From Tritrichomonas musculus (Eukaryota; Parabasalia; Tritrichomonadida; Tritrichomonadidae): a stretch of 64,000 nt of DNA. The notes beneath the pieces are model-generated. The model was not told the origin of the DNA. It did not search any database and worked only from the letters and a program-made list of their open reading frames with translations. Within the stretch, counting starts at the first letter, position 1. Each line of letters begins with the position of its first letter. The DNA is taken from the NCBI GenBank assembly GCA_039105265.1, contig JAPFFF010000013.1, forward strand, positions 3,038,001 to 3,102,000, given 5' to 3'. Shown here piece by piece: positions 44,563-52,508 of the stretch. The translations under genes and the position numbers were made by a program.

Positions 44563-47445
44563 ATGTATTCAAAACAAAACGTCGATGAAAATACTGATTA
44601 CAAACCAGGTCATGCAATATCACTTGAGGATAGAATGATATCTGTCAAGTATGATTCAACATTATGTCTCAATAATGAAGGATGTCTATCCGTTGTTAAT
44701 TCTGGATCAAGTGGAGGAGGTGGTATTGATTACAAAGGAGGAAAAGGAATTCAAATAATTAATGATCAAATTAATGCAAACGTTGATGGTTCATCTATTA
44801 AAGTTAATGACAAAAATCAATTAGAAGTTATTAATGGAGGCGGAACTGGTAAAGAATATAAAGCAGGTAATGCATTAACATTAAATACAGACACTTTTGG
44901 CGTTAATGTTGATAATTCAACAATTAGAATTAATGAACAAAATCAATTAACCGTTCCGCAACCAACTATACCAACATATAAAGCTGGATCAGCTCTTGCA
45001 TTAAATACAGATAACAAATTTGACGTTAATGTTGATAATTCAACAATTAAAGTTAATGAGCAGAATCAATTAACCGTTCCTCAACCAATTATACCATCAT
45101 ATACTGCAGGAAAAGGTCTTACATTAAATCCAGATAACAAATTTGATGTCTCAATTGATAATTCAACAATTAAAGTTAATGATCAGAATCAATTAACCGC
45201 CATTAATGAATGTAAAACATATTCTGCTGGTGATGGAATTGAAATTGACAACGTTAATGCAACCATTAAAGCTCGTGTTGACGGTACAACAATTAAATGT
45301 GAAGATGGTGTTCTTAATGTTCCACAACCAACTATACCAACATATACTGCTGGATCAGCTCTTTCATTAAATCAAGATAACAAATTTAATGTTAATGTTG
45401 ACGGTTCAACTCTTAAGGTTAACGCAAGTAATCAATTAGAAGTAATTAATGGAATTACTCCTTCGTTTAGAGCTGGTGATGGAATATCAATCAGTAATGA
45501 TGTCATATCTATTAATCAAAAATGGTTTGATATTAAAGATGCTGTTACTAATCCAGAAGGAACTCTTCAATTTCATAATGTGTCAACGGATTCATCAAAG
45601 AAAGATATTAGATTGTGTGTCATTGATGTTAAATATCCTAAACTCAAAACTTTATCAGGTTCAGAAACCATTAATAAAAAGCTTGATACATCATTCTTTA
45701 CTCAAAATTTAGGTATGAATCCAGATTATGAAATGAACTTTAATACATCAATTAAGCAAGAATCAATTTCTTCTAATCATACATCAGTTACTAATTCAGT
45801 TACTAATTCAGATGAACATGATTTATATTTATTAACAATAACAGATATACCTAATGATCTCAATTTATCTTCACCAAATTCTGAGTTTTTACGTGTTCAT
45901 TTACCATCGTATATTAAAGATCAACATGGTAAACCTATTGATTCAGTTGTTTGTAATGCTATCAGAAATGATTTGTACTCATGTGATATAGAAAGTTCTG
46001 GATTCAATGATGAAATTAATTCTACATTCATTAATGTTAATGAAGATATACCAATAGATATTGTTACATTTAATGCAGTAGGTTGTGATTTTGATATTAA
46101 ACACATTGCTCAAGAATTAGATCCCCAAACATTAACTGTTGAAAATTATGAAGTAAGAGTTTGTGATAAAGATAAGAAACCATTAGCTATATTCATTAGT
46201 GATGGAACAGGTAAGTTTGCAGTTCATGGTTCAGATTTACCATCAGGAAGTGTTGATTTACCAAATTCAATATTTCATTACAATCATGAACAACATAAAG
46301 ACTTATTCAAAGATGAAGTTAAAATTGAGTTTAGCATTGATGCTGACGCACCTGCATATAAAACATATTCATTTATGAATTTCAAAAATAATAGTGGTAA
46401 ACCTTCTTATTCAATTCCAATTATTAAAGAAATTAATGAACCTTCACCAGATCCTGAACCAGGTCATTATAAATCTAATGATTATCCTACAATATTTATG
46501 AAAACTACTGAAGGATGGGATGTTAACTTTAATGATATGATGGATCAATGGGGAAATGATATACCATCTGAAATGTATCCACTAGCAACTATTTATGTTT
46601 GTAACAAAAATAACCCCAACAAGTTTTTAATAACATATAAAGTTGATCAAAAACAAATTGTTGATTATGATAGAGAAATATTTAATGAATCATGCTTTAA
46701 TGGTCCAGTGTTTCATTACAATTATGAAAAGTATCATGAAGTGTTAGGAGAGAAAATTTTATTTATATTTGTTTATAATCCTATAATAAAACCAATAGTT
46801 ACATATAACATTTACATAACATTTGAAAATAAGGACAATTCATTGGTTTCAGCAATCCGAAGTGATAAACATAGTTCCTCAAATTCTAATTATTACACTG
46901 TTGAATATTCAGAAAATCATGAACAACCGGGTATTATATCAAGTAAGTCAATTGATCTCAAAAACTTACTCTTACGTGGTGAATTAATGATTGATATCAT
47001 TTATGATAAAACAAATATCAAAACTGAAAATATTATTAAGTGCAAAGAATTAATTGCTGATAATGCATTTACATTATATCGTTCTCCATTAATATTCATT
47101 TATGAACCTGAAGATTTCGGTGTTGAACTCATTCATGGTATTAAATATTGGTACATTGATTTCGGATATAGTCATGATAGTGATAAATTTAAAGCATTAC
47201 CTAATAATCAACCATTTGAATTCATTGATAACAAAATATTTGGTCTTCATTACAGTTTAAAGAAAGAATTAATCGTTACTGAAGGATCGTCCGAACGGGA
47301 ACAAAGTTCCCATTGGCATTCGTCCGAATCAAAATGGAATGGTGGAAATGTATTCTATCATGTTAAAGAAAACGCTGATTTGATTGACAAATATGATAAA
47401 GAAGATCCATTAATGAATAGTTTAATTATTAGTAATTGTGAATAG
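44563..47445 (+). CDS. Fibre-like protein with six ~41-residue repeats
   Basis: A 960-residue protein. Residues about 57-320 are six tandem units of the form Y-x-A-G-x-A/G-L/I-x-L-N-x-D-N-K-F-x-V-N-V-D-x-S-T-I-K-V-N-x-x-N-Q-L, often linked by VPQPTIPTY. This is the classic shaft pattern of phage tail and adenovirus-like fibres, which trimerise. A Gly-rich hinge (GSSGGGGIDY) precedes them. The rest (about 330-960) is strand-rich and probably forms knob or receptor-binding domains. No signal peptide. Near the C-terminal end a GC hairpin flanked by a 9-bp direct repeat (47287-47328) encodes an SSEREQSSHWHSSES insert. Confidence 0.7.
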   Translation: MYSKQNVDENTDYKPGHAISLEDRMISVKYDSTLCLNNEGCLSVVNSGSSGGGGIDYKGGKGIQIINDQINANVDGSSIKVNDKNQLEVINGGGTGKEYKAGNALTLNTDTFGVNVDNSTIRINEQNQLTVPQPTIPTYKAGSALALNTDNKFDVNVDNSTIKVNEQNQLTVPQPIIPSYTAGKGLTLNPDNKFDVSIDNSTIKVNDQNQLTAINECKTYSAGDGIEIDNVNATIKARVDGTTIKCEDGVLNVPQPTIPTYTAGSALSLNQDNKFNVNVDGSTLKVNASNQLEVINGITPSFRAGDGISISNDVISINQKWFDIKDAVTNPEGTLQFHNVSTDSSKKDIRLCVIDVKYPKLKTLSGSETINKKLDTSFFTQNLGMNPDYEMNFNTSIKQESISSNHTSVTNSVTNSDEHDLYLLTITDIPNDLNLSSPNSEFLRVHLPSYIKDQHGKPIDSVVCNAIRNDLYSCDIESSGFNDEINSTFINVNEDIPIDIVTFNAVGCDFDIKHIAQELDPQTLTVENYEVRVCDKDKKPLAIFISDGTGKFAVHGSDLPSGSVDLPNSIFHYNHEQHKDLFKDEVKIEFSIDADAPAYKTYSFMNFKNNSGKPSYSIPIIKEINEPSPDPEPGHYKSNDYPTIFMKTTEGWDVNFNDMMDQWGNDIPSEMYPLATIYVCNKNNPNKFLITYKVDQKQIVDYDREIFNESCFNGPVFHYNYEKYHEVLGEKILFIFVYNPIIKPIVTYNIYITFENKDNSLVSAIRSDKHSSSNSNYYTVEYSENHEQPGIISSKSIDLKNLLLRGELMIDIIYDKTNIKTENIIKCKELIADNAFTLYRSPLIFIYEPEDFGVELIHGIKYWYIDFGYSHDSDKFKALPNNQPFEFIDNKIFGLHYSLKKELIVTEGSSEREQSSHWHSSESKWNGGNVFYHVKENADLIDKYDKEDPLMNSLIISNCE
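44725..45520 (+). repeat. Tandem coding repeats of the fibre shaft
   Basis: Units of about 120-126 bp; neighbouring units share long identical runs such as ATTCAACAATTAAAGTTAAT and GCTGGATCAGCTCTT. Some units are near-identical and others diverged, indicating ongoing duplication or gene conversion in the shaft. Confidence 0.7.
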
Positions 47446-47514
47446 TTGACATTGACTTTACAGAAGAAATGGGGTCGTAAGGAACAAAGTTATGACCAAA
47501 GCCTTTCAGATATA

Positions 47515-50364
47515 ATGACTCATAATCACACATTCATGTTTGAAAATATTTCATTTGAATTCATTAGTGACTCAACAGGAGCAACATTAACTGATTTTTC
47601 AACTAATTCAGTTGATTCCTCATTACAAGACTTTAATTATAATGATGACAGTTGTGGATTACTTAAATTTAAACTAAAATACAATAATACATCAGATGAT
47701 ACGAATATTGGTTATGGTCAAATGAAGATAACATTTACTTCTCATGATGGTAATGAACATAAAGAATTTAACATTAAAGCATTTATTGGTAATGGTATTG
47801 ATGGTCAAGCTGATCATGAAGTTATATTATTTAATGATATATACATTTCAACATTAGAGCTGTCAATGTATGAAAGAATTAAAACAACTAATTATGATAA
47901 CAATAAGTTACGTCTTTATTTACGTGAAGGATTCTTTTATCAAATTCCTGAAGGTGATATTAAATATGATAAAGGAACTAATCCATTTGGTTATTTATTT
48001 GATCAACAAGCATATGACATTATTCCTAAACCTGAGTCATGTTCATATCTTACAACTAATCATAATATCAGAACTGATGGTATTGTTATTGGATCAAACA
48101 TAGAAACACATAGCTTTTTAATTAATGATTTAGGTAATAATGTAACAATAATGAATAGTAGACTTGAAGATGTTGAAGAAAAAGAAGCACAAGACCGTAA
48201 TGATATTAATAAAATGCAACAAATTATTAGACAAGAAGAGAAATATGGTTGGACCAAATGGTTAAGTGTAGCATTAACGGGTGCTACATTAATTGGTATT
48301 GGATGGAAGGCTGGATCATGGTTATTTGAAAATTGTGGTACAAAATTCTTTAGACGAAGAACACCACAACCTGAGATAGAACATTTATCAGAAGAAACGG
48401 CTAGTTCAAATACTGCAGAAACAAATTCATCAATTGAATCATTAACGTCTCGACCAGTTGAGCATGGATCAATGGCAGGAGGACCTATTCCAGCTATTAA
48501 AATTAATTCACAAGCAGATTATGAACAATCAATGAGAAATATTGATGACATGTATAAACGATTACATATTTATGATGAAGATGAAGGTGGAAATGAAAGT
48601 ACTAACATTAATGATTACAAATACTTTGAATTATTTACATATGCTAAGCCCATTAAATTTGATAATTTAACAATATTCAGAGGTGTTATGCGTATTGGTG
48701 ATTTTATGAAAATTGGTAGAATTACTGATGATGATAGACTTGATGCTTTCATTTCAATTAGTCCTGGTACAGTATTTAGGTTTTATGATGATGATGGCAA
48801 TGACATTATCATTGATGGATTTGCAACTAATGATGAATCAACTTGGGATGCTAATCATGTTGTATTAGGTAATGTATTGAAGGATCATTTAAAGAACAAT
48901 TATGTGAAACTTACGAATCTCCAGAATTATTTGAAGAAAGAAGACATATTATCAACCGAAAATATAACTCAAGAATTGTCAATCACTACAAAATTCGTAA
49001 ACGGAACAACCAATGATGAAGATAAAAGAACTTATATAACAAATTTGGATAGAGATTTATGCAACATATTAAAGAAATCATCATTGATAGTGAAAGGCTC
49101 TTGTAATAATGAAGATATTTCAGGAGAATATTTGTATGATAGTGAAGACTCGGAATATTATCATTACAAGAAAGGTGAAAATACTTTTTCTATATATTAT
49201 TTCTATTATGGTGGAACATTCAGATATAATGATAACTATGATGTCAATTTAGAATCAGTATGTTATTCATACAGACCTGAAGTTTATGATGAATATTGTA
49301 TTCCAAATATGAATTTCGTAAAAGATAATTATGCTTTGAAGAGTGAATTACCTGAACCAGTTGATTTAACACCATATTACACTAGTACCCAAGCTGATGA
49401 GATGTTCGTTGATGAAGATGAATTAGCATATGAATTAGATAAGTATGAGACCAAGGACGTGGCTGAAGGCAAATATGCATTGCAGTCGAATGCTGTTACA
49501 GATGAGCAGCTAATAAAAAGATGTGCCATTGATTGTAGTCCAATTAAAGAGGGGTCCTCGGATATATCAATTCGTTATCTAAAACTTGTAGATAATGTGA
49601 TTAAACTGGAATACATAGTAAGTGAATATGCACTATGTTGTGAAATAAGGGTGTTATTCCGTGATACAGATGGAAATCCCCATAACATAGTAATAGTATT
49701 ACATCAAAGGACTGTGTATTTCGACAATTTCAAATTCCCACTATATTATGAAGAAACAGTTGATATAACATCAAGTCCACTTACATATAGCTTCCCAATA
49801 GGTGGATATCCCTGGACAACTACTCAGGAATTATTAGATGCTAGACAACTATATTCAAGACAAATCATGTCTCGAGGGTATTTAGCAAAATATAAGGGCG
49901 TGATGTATGGTACATCTAATACAACAATAACTCATTACTGTCCAATTGAGGAATCAATGAATTCAATAAATGATTTTGTAATTGGTGCACCAGTATATAT
50001 GACAGGTAAGGTTTACAAATATGATTCATCAACTAAGTCTTTCATATCAAGCACTGAAAATGACACTACAGATTGTATTTGTTCAGTAAAGACTAATGGT
50101 AAATGGAACACTTTCATAGGTATATGCACTTCTATTGATGTTGATAACAAATGTGTTACATTTGCTTCAGGAGGTGATTATTTAGTTAGAGTTGATGACT
50201 CTTCGGGCTATTCATTAGGAAGTGAAGTTTTCATTGATTGTACAGACAATAAACTTAAAATACTTTCTGGAGAAACTGCAATTACTTCAAAAATAAGAAG
50301 AACAACCGTAGGTATTATAACAAGTATCATAAATGAAACTACATTAGCTGTATTCAAATCTTGA
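47515..50364 (+). CDS. Second large fibre/spike-like protein
   Basis: I start at the first ATG (MTHNHTFMFENISFEF), giving 949 residues. The N-terminal 200 residues are strand-rich. A membrane-like helix follows (WLSVALTGATLIGIGWKAGS, about residue 255), then a basic RRR patch and a Ser/Thr-rich linker. The C-terminal third includes an alternating-charge coiled segment (DEDELAYELDKYETKDVAEG) and a terminal strand-rich head with repeated GxxTSIxxxTxxF wording, as in phage head-fibre domains. It directly follows the other fibre gene on the same strand; together they make up a third of the element. A surface adhesion structure is inferred. Confidence 0.6.
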   Translation: MTHNHTFMFENISFEFISDSTGATLTDFSTNSVDSSLQDFNYNDDSCGLLKFKLKYNNTSDDTNIGYGQMKITFTSHDGNEHKEFNIKAFIGNGIDGQADHEVILFNDIYISTLELSMYERIKTTNYDNNKLRLYLREGFFYQIPEGDIKYDKGTNPFGYLFDQQAYDIIPKPESCSYLTTNHNIRTDGIVIGSNIETHSFLINDLGNNVTIMNSRLEDVEEKEAQDRNDINKMQQIIRQEEKYGWTKWLSVALTGATLIGIGWKAGSWLFENCGTKFFRRRTPQPEIEHLSEETASSNTAETNSSIESLTSRPVEHGSMAGGPIPAIKINSQADYEQSMRNIDDMYKRLHIYDEDEGGNESTNINDYKYFELFTYAKPIKFDNLTIFRGVMRIGDFMKIGRITDDDRLDAFISISPGTVFRFYDDDGNDIIIDGFATNDESTWDANHVVLGNVLKDHLKNNYVKLTNLQNYLKKEDILSTENITQELSITTKFVNGTTNDEDKRTYITNLDRDLCNILKKSSLIVKGSCNNEDISGEYLYDSEDSEYYHYKKGENTFSIYYFYYGGTFRYNDNYDVNLESVCYSYRPEVYDEYCIPNMNFVKDNYALKSELPEPVDLTPYYTSTQADEMFVDEDELAYELDKYETKDVAEGKYALQSNAVTDEQLIKRCAIDCSPIKEGSSDISIRYLKLVDNVIKLEYIVSEYALCCEIRVLFRDTDGNPHNIVIVLHQRTVYFDNFKFPLYYEETVDITSSPLTYSFPIGGYPWTTTQELLDARQLYSRQIMSRGYLAKYKGVMYGTSNTTITHYCPIEESMNSINDFVIGAPVYMTGKVYKYDSSTKSFISSTENDTTDCICSVKTNGKWNTFIGICTSIDVDNKCVTFASGGDYLVRVDDSSGYSLGSEVFIDCTDNKLKILSGETAITSKIRRTTVGIITSIINETTLAVFKS

Positions 50365-50369
50365 AGGCT

Positions 50370-50383
50370 GGATCAAAAGATCC
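50370..50383. terminator. Hairpin after the second fibre gene
   Basis: GGATCAAAAGATCC, a perfect 5-bp-arm hairpin, begins 6 bases after the stop at 50362-50364 and lies between two convergent genes. It belongs to the same hairpin style seen inside other genes of the element; a role in 3'-end formation is only a guess. Confidence 0.3.
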
Positions 50384-50398
50384 GTATTTAAGAGTTGA

Positions 50399-51070
50399 TT
50401 AATACGTCATTTTCAAACTAATTCCATATTTAACAAATTGGCTATAAACTTCATTGTAATCATATTTGAGTTCACTAGTTTTGCCATCTTTAGTAATCAA
50501 TATTTTTGAAACATAAATGATTTTGTTTGATTTTGTCGTGCATCCACTACATCCGATATCTTCATTAAGTACTAAATCAACTTTTTCACAATCGGTTAAC
50601 AATTTTATCATATTCATTAATAACTTACTTTCACAAACAACGTAAGCATTTATTTTTAACGGGTTTGATTCATACATTTCAACTAACATTTGTAAAAATT
50701 GGTTTTTCTTTTCTAAGTCTTCAATTTCATTTCCGATATCTGCAATACCTTTGTCTCGAGTTAATGGGGAGTTGTTGCTTGTTTGAGGTTGAGATTGATA
50801 ATTCGAATCCGTCGTTGTCGGAATATATAAAGTTTGACCAAGACCGTAGGTCGCGGAACGAAGATCCTCCTGTGACGTATCCATGGGTTGGTTCGCTTGA
50901 GTAAAATTTACGTTAGGGTTAAGAGGTTGAACATTAGGATATAACGGAACTGTTTGAGGTCGAGGTTTAGCTGATGGTTTAATGTTAATGTTAACACTGG
51001 TTTGTTGCTCTTGCTTAATAGTATTATCAGTCTCACTGCTCAAAATTCTTGCTTGTCTTAATGCACACAT
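50399..51070 (-). CDS. Element protein with disordered head and coiled coil, 223 residues
   Basis: It starts MCALRQARILSSETDNTIKQ. Residues about 20-105 are Q/N/P/T-rich and disordered (NINIKPSAKPRPQTVPLYPN). About 108-135 is a short coiled coil (IEDLEKKNQFLQMLVEMYES). The C-terminal 90 residues are ordered and contain a CxxC (GCSGC). A GC hairpin (50842-50852) encodes part of SATYGLGQ in the disordered head. It resembles scaffolding or tegument-like virion proteins in layout only. Function unknown. Confidence 0.5.
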   Translation of the reverse strand: MCALRQARILSSETDNTIKQEQQTSVNINIKPSAKPRPQTVPLYPNVQPLNPNVNFTQANQPMDTSQEDLRSATYGLGQTLYIPTTTDSNYQSQPQTSNNSPLTRDKGIADIGNEIEDLEKKNQFLQMLVEMYESNPLKINAYVVCESKLLMNMIKLLTDCEKVDLVLNEDIGCSGCTTKSNKIIYVSKILITKDGKTSELKYDYNEVYSQFVKYGISLKMTY

Positions 51071-51148
51071 TTATTTTTAAATAAAAATATTACTTCATCA
51101 ATTTTATTTTTAATTCAAATTAAAGGTTTCAATTCGAGAACTTCATTT

Positions 51149-51385
51149 ATGGCTTTTGGTAGTTGGTTTAAAAAGTTGGCAGGTAAAGTTAAATCATTTG
51201 CTAAAGATTTTAGTGATGGATTTCGTTTTGGATGGAATAAGACGAAATCAATAATGGAAAAGTTACCTGTTGTTGGTAATGTTGCAAAAATATTACCTAA
51301 ATTTGATAATTCAAATAATCCAGCGTTGGAGTATTTCGGTAGTGACGGATATTACGATAGAAATGTTAAAGATAAAGGTTCTTAA
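51149..51385 (+). CDS. Amphipathic minor virion protein, 78 residues (paralogue B)
   Basis: It starts MAFGSWFKKLAGKVKSFAKD, the same head as the 106-residue protein at 39292-39612, then an amphipathic Lys-rich helix, a KLPVVGNVAKILPKF segment and a polar tail. The shared head suggests an N-terminal targeting or membrane-active peptide. It overlaps the end of the convergent 76-residue gene by 20 bp. Confidence 0.5.
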   Translation: MAFGSWFKKLAGKVKSFAKDFSDGFRFGWNKTKSIMEKLPVVGNVAKILPKFDNSNNPALEYFGSDGYYDRNVKDKGS

Positions 51386-51596
51386 CGGCTCTATTTAATA
51401 ATTGTCTTACTTTCATGCATTGATCATATTTATTTTGAATTCGTTGACGGTTAAGTTTACCTTTTTTAGTTTTTGGTTCAGGTTGATTTATTACTTTTCT
51501 ATAATATTGAAGACGTGAATTTATGAGTTTCAACGTTGGAGTAGCAAATGTTTTACGTTCATGACGTTGTTTAAGGGGTGGTAAGGTTTGAGACAT
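51366..51596 (-). CDS. Small basic element protein, 76 residues
   Basis: It starts MSQTLPPLKQRHERKTFATP and continues strongly basic (PEPKTKKGKLNRQRIQNKYD). Size and charge fit a DNA-condensing core protein, but no family is recognised. The end overlaps the paralogue-B gene. Confidence 0.45.
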   Translation of the reverse strand: MSQTLPPLKQRHERKTFATPTLKLINSRLQYYRKVINQPEPKTKKGKLNRQRIQNKYDQCMKVRQLLNRAVKNLYL

Positions 51597-51637
51597 ATTT
51601 TTATTATGTGATAAAAAATTAAATAATAAAAAATAAA

Positions 51638-51754
51638 CTAAATAATTATTTTATCATTCATGAAATCATCAAATATCTTAGGTGTGAAGCTAGTATAATT
51701 TTTGTTTTCATAATTTTCAATAATTTGTGATTTAAAAGTACTTAGTGATTCCAT
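51638..51754 (-). CDS. 38-residue ORF copied from the leftmost gene by the right TIR
   Basis: Because the terminal repeat includes the start of the leftmost gene, the right end encodes the same first 25 residues (MESLSTFKSQIIENYENKNY...) on the minus strand, then 13 unique residues (KIFDDFMNDKIII). Promoter and start are identical to the left copy, so it may be expressed, but it may have no function. Confidence 0.4.
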   Translation of the reverse strand: MESLSTFKSQIIENYENKNYTSFTPKIFDDFMNDKIII

Positions 51755-52050
51755 TTATTAAAAGATAAAAAATAAAAAAAATAAAAAAACAAATCAATTA
51801 ATTTTTCACATTTACTTTATAAATTTATGATAAATTAACAAAAGTTATGAAATTCATGTATAAATCAGTAGTTTAAACAGATAAATGAACAATATTAAGC
51901 CTAAAACTGCTGAAATCCTTTATTTCAACATTAAAATCATCAAAAACACCATTTTGTCATTTTTGTCCTAATTGATAAAAAAATAAAAAATAAAAAAATT
52001 AATGTTAAAGTAGTTATTAACCCCCCACACCTTATCTTATATACACTACT
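51680..52050 (-). repeat. Right terminal inverted repeat, 371 bp
   Basis: Exact inverse of 34424-34794. It ends CACTACT and is followed by TTACA, matching the five bases before the left repeat. Confidence 0.95.
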
Positions 52051-52055
52051 TTACA
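52051..52055. repeat. Target-site duplication, right copy
   Basis: TTACA directly follows the right terminal repeat and equals the five bases before the left one. Confidence 0.6.
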
Positions 52056-52508
52056 TCATAAAAAAATTATGAGCTTTTAGAATAACTTTAATTAAATACT
52101 AAAAAAATATCCTCAAATCAATACATAAAACAGTTAAAGCATTTTTTCTGATACGATAACACTTTTTAATTAAGTTAAATTAACTTTTTGATTATGGATT
52201 TCTCAATAAAAGATTTCATTTTATCTTAGAAAATATCATGATTGCTTTAGATATCATTGAAATTTAGACAATATATTCTTGAACTAAAATACAAAATATT
52301 GAAATCAAAGATTATTTATTAAAGATTAAAAATTATATTTAAATTACATAAAGTAAACTACTTTTCTGATCACAAAAAAGATCAAATAAACAAATTTATA
52401 TAGTTTATAACAACCAGGATGAAACACGAATTTTTAAAAATTTCTTAAAAAATCTTTTTATTAATATTCATCGTACAAAACATTTTTTATGTGATAAATT
52501 AGCCTACA
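52056..52508. other. AT-rich flank right of the element
   Basis: No gene seen; 3' flank of the surface-protein gene. Confidence 0.5.

Larger units (their letters stand above)
34424..52050. mobile_element. Polinton-like virus element, 17.6 kb, whole or nearly so, recent
   Basis: The element is bounded by perfect 371-bp terminal inverted repeats that begin AGTAGTG and is flanked by a duplicated TTACA (TTTACA if one end base is shared). It carries 17 predicted genes: an A32-type packaging ATPase, a probable double-jelly-roll capsid protein, small amphipathic virion-like proteins, two large fibre-like proteins, and an archaeo-eukaryotic primase/SF3 helicase. I see no protein-primed family-B polymerase, rve integrase or adenain protease, so it fits the wider polinton-like virus group better than canonical Polinton/Maverick. 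Identical repeats and long open genes point to a recent insertion; I see at most about one break. Confidence 0.85.

Noticed and set aside
44522-44623. Upstream extension of the 119-residue minus-strand gene
   Set aside because: It would overlap the divergent fibre gene's start and adds residues unlike the rest; the internal ATG is preferred.
44725-45520. Regular spaced repeats as a possible CRISPR array
   Set aside because: They are in-frame coding repeats of a fibre shaft with no unique spacers.
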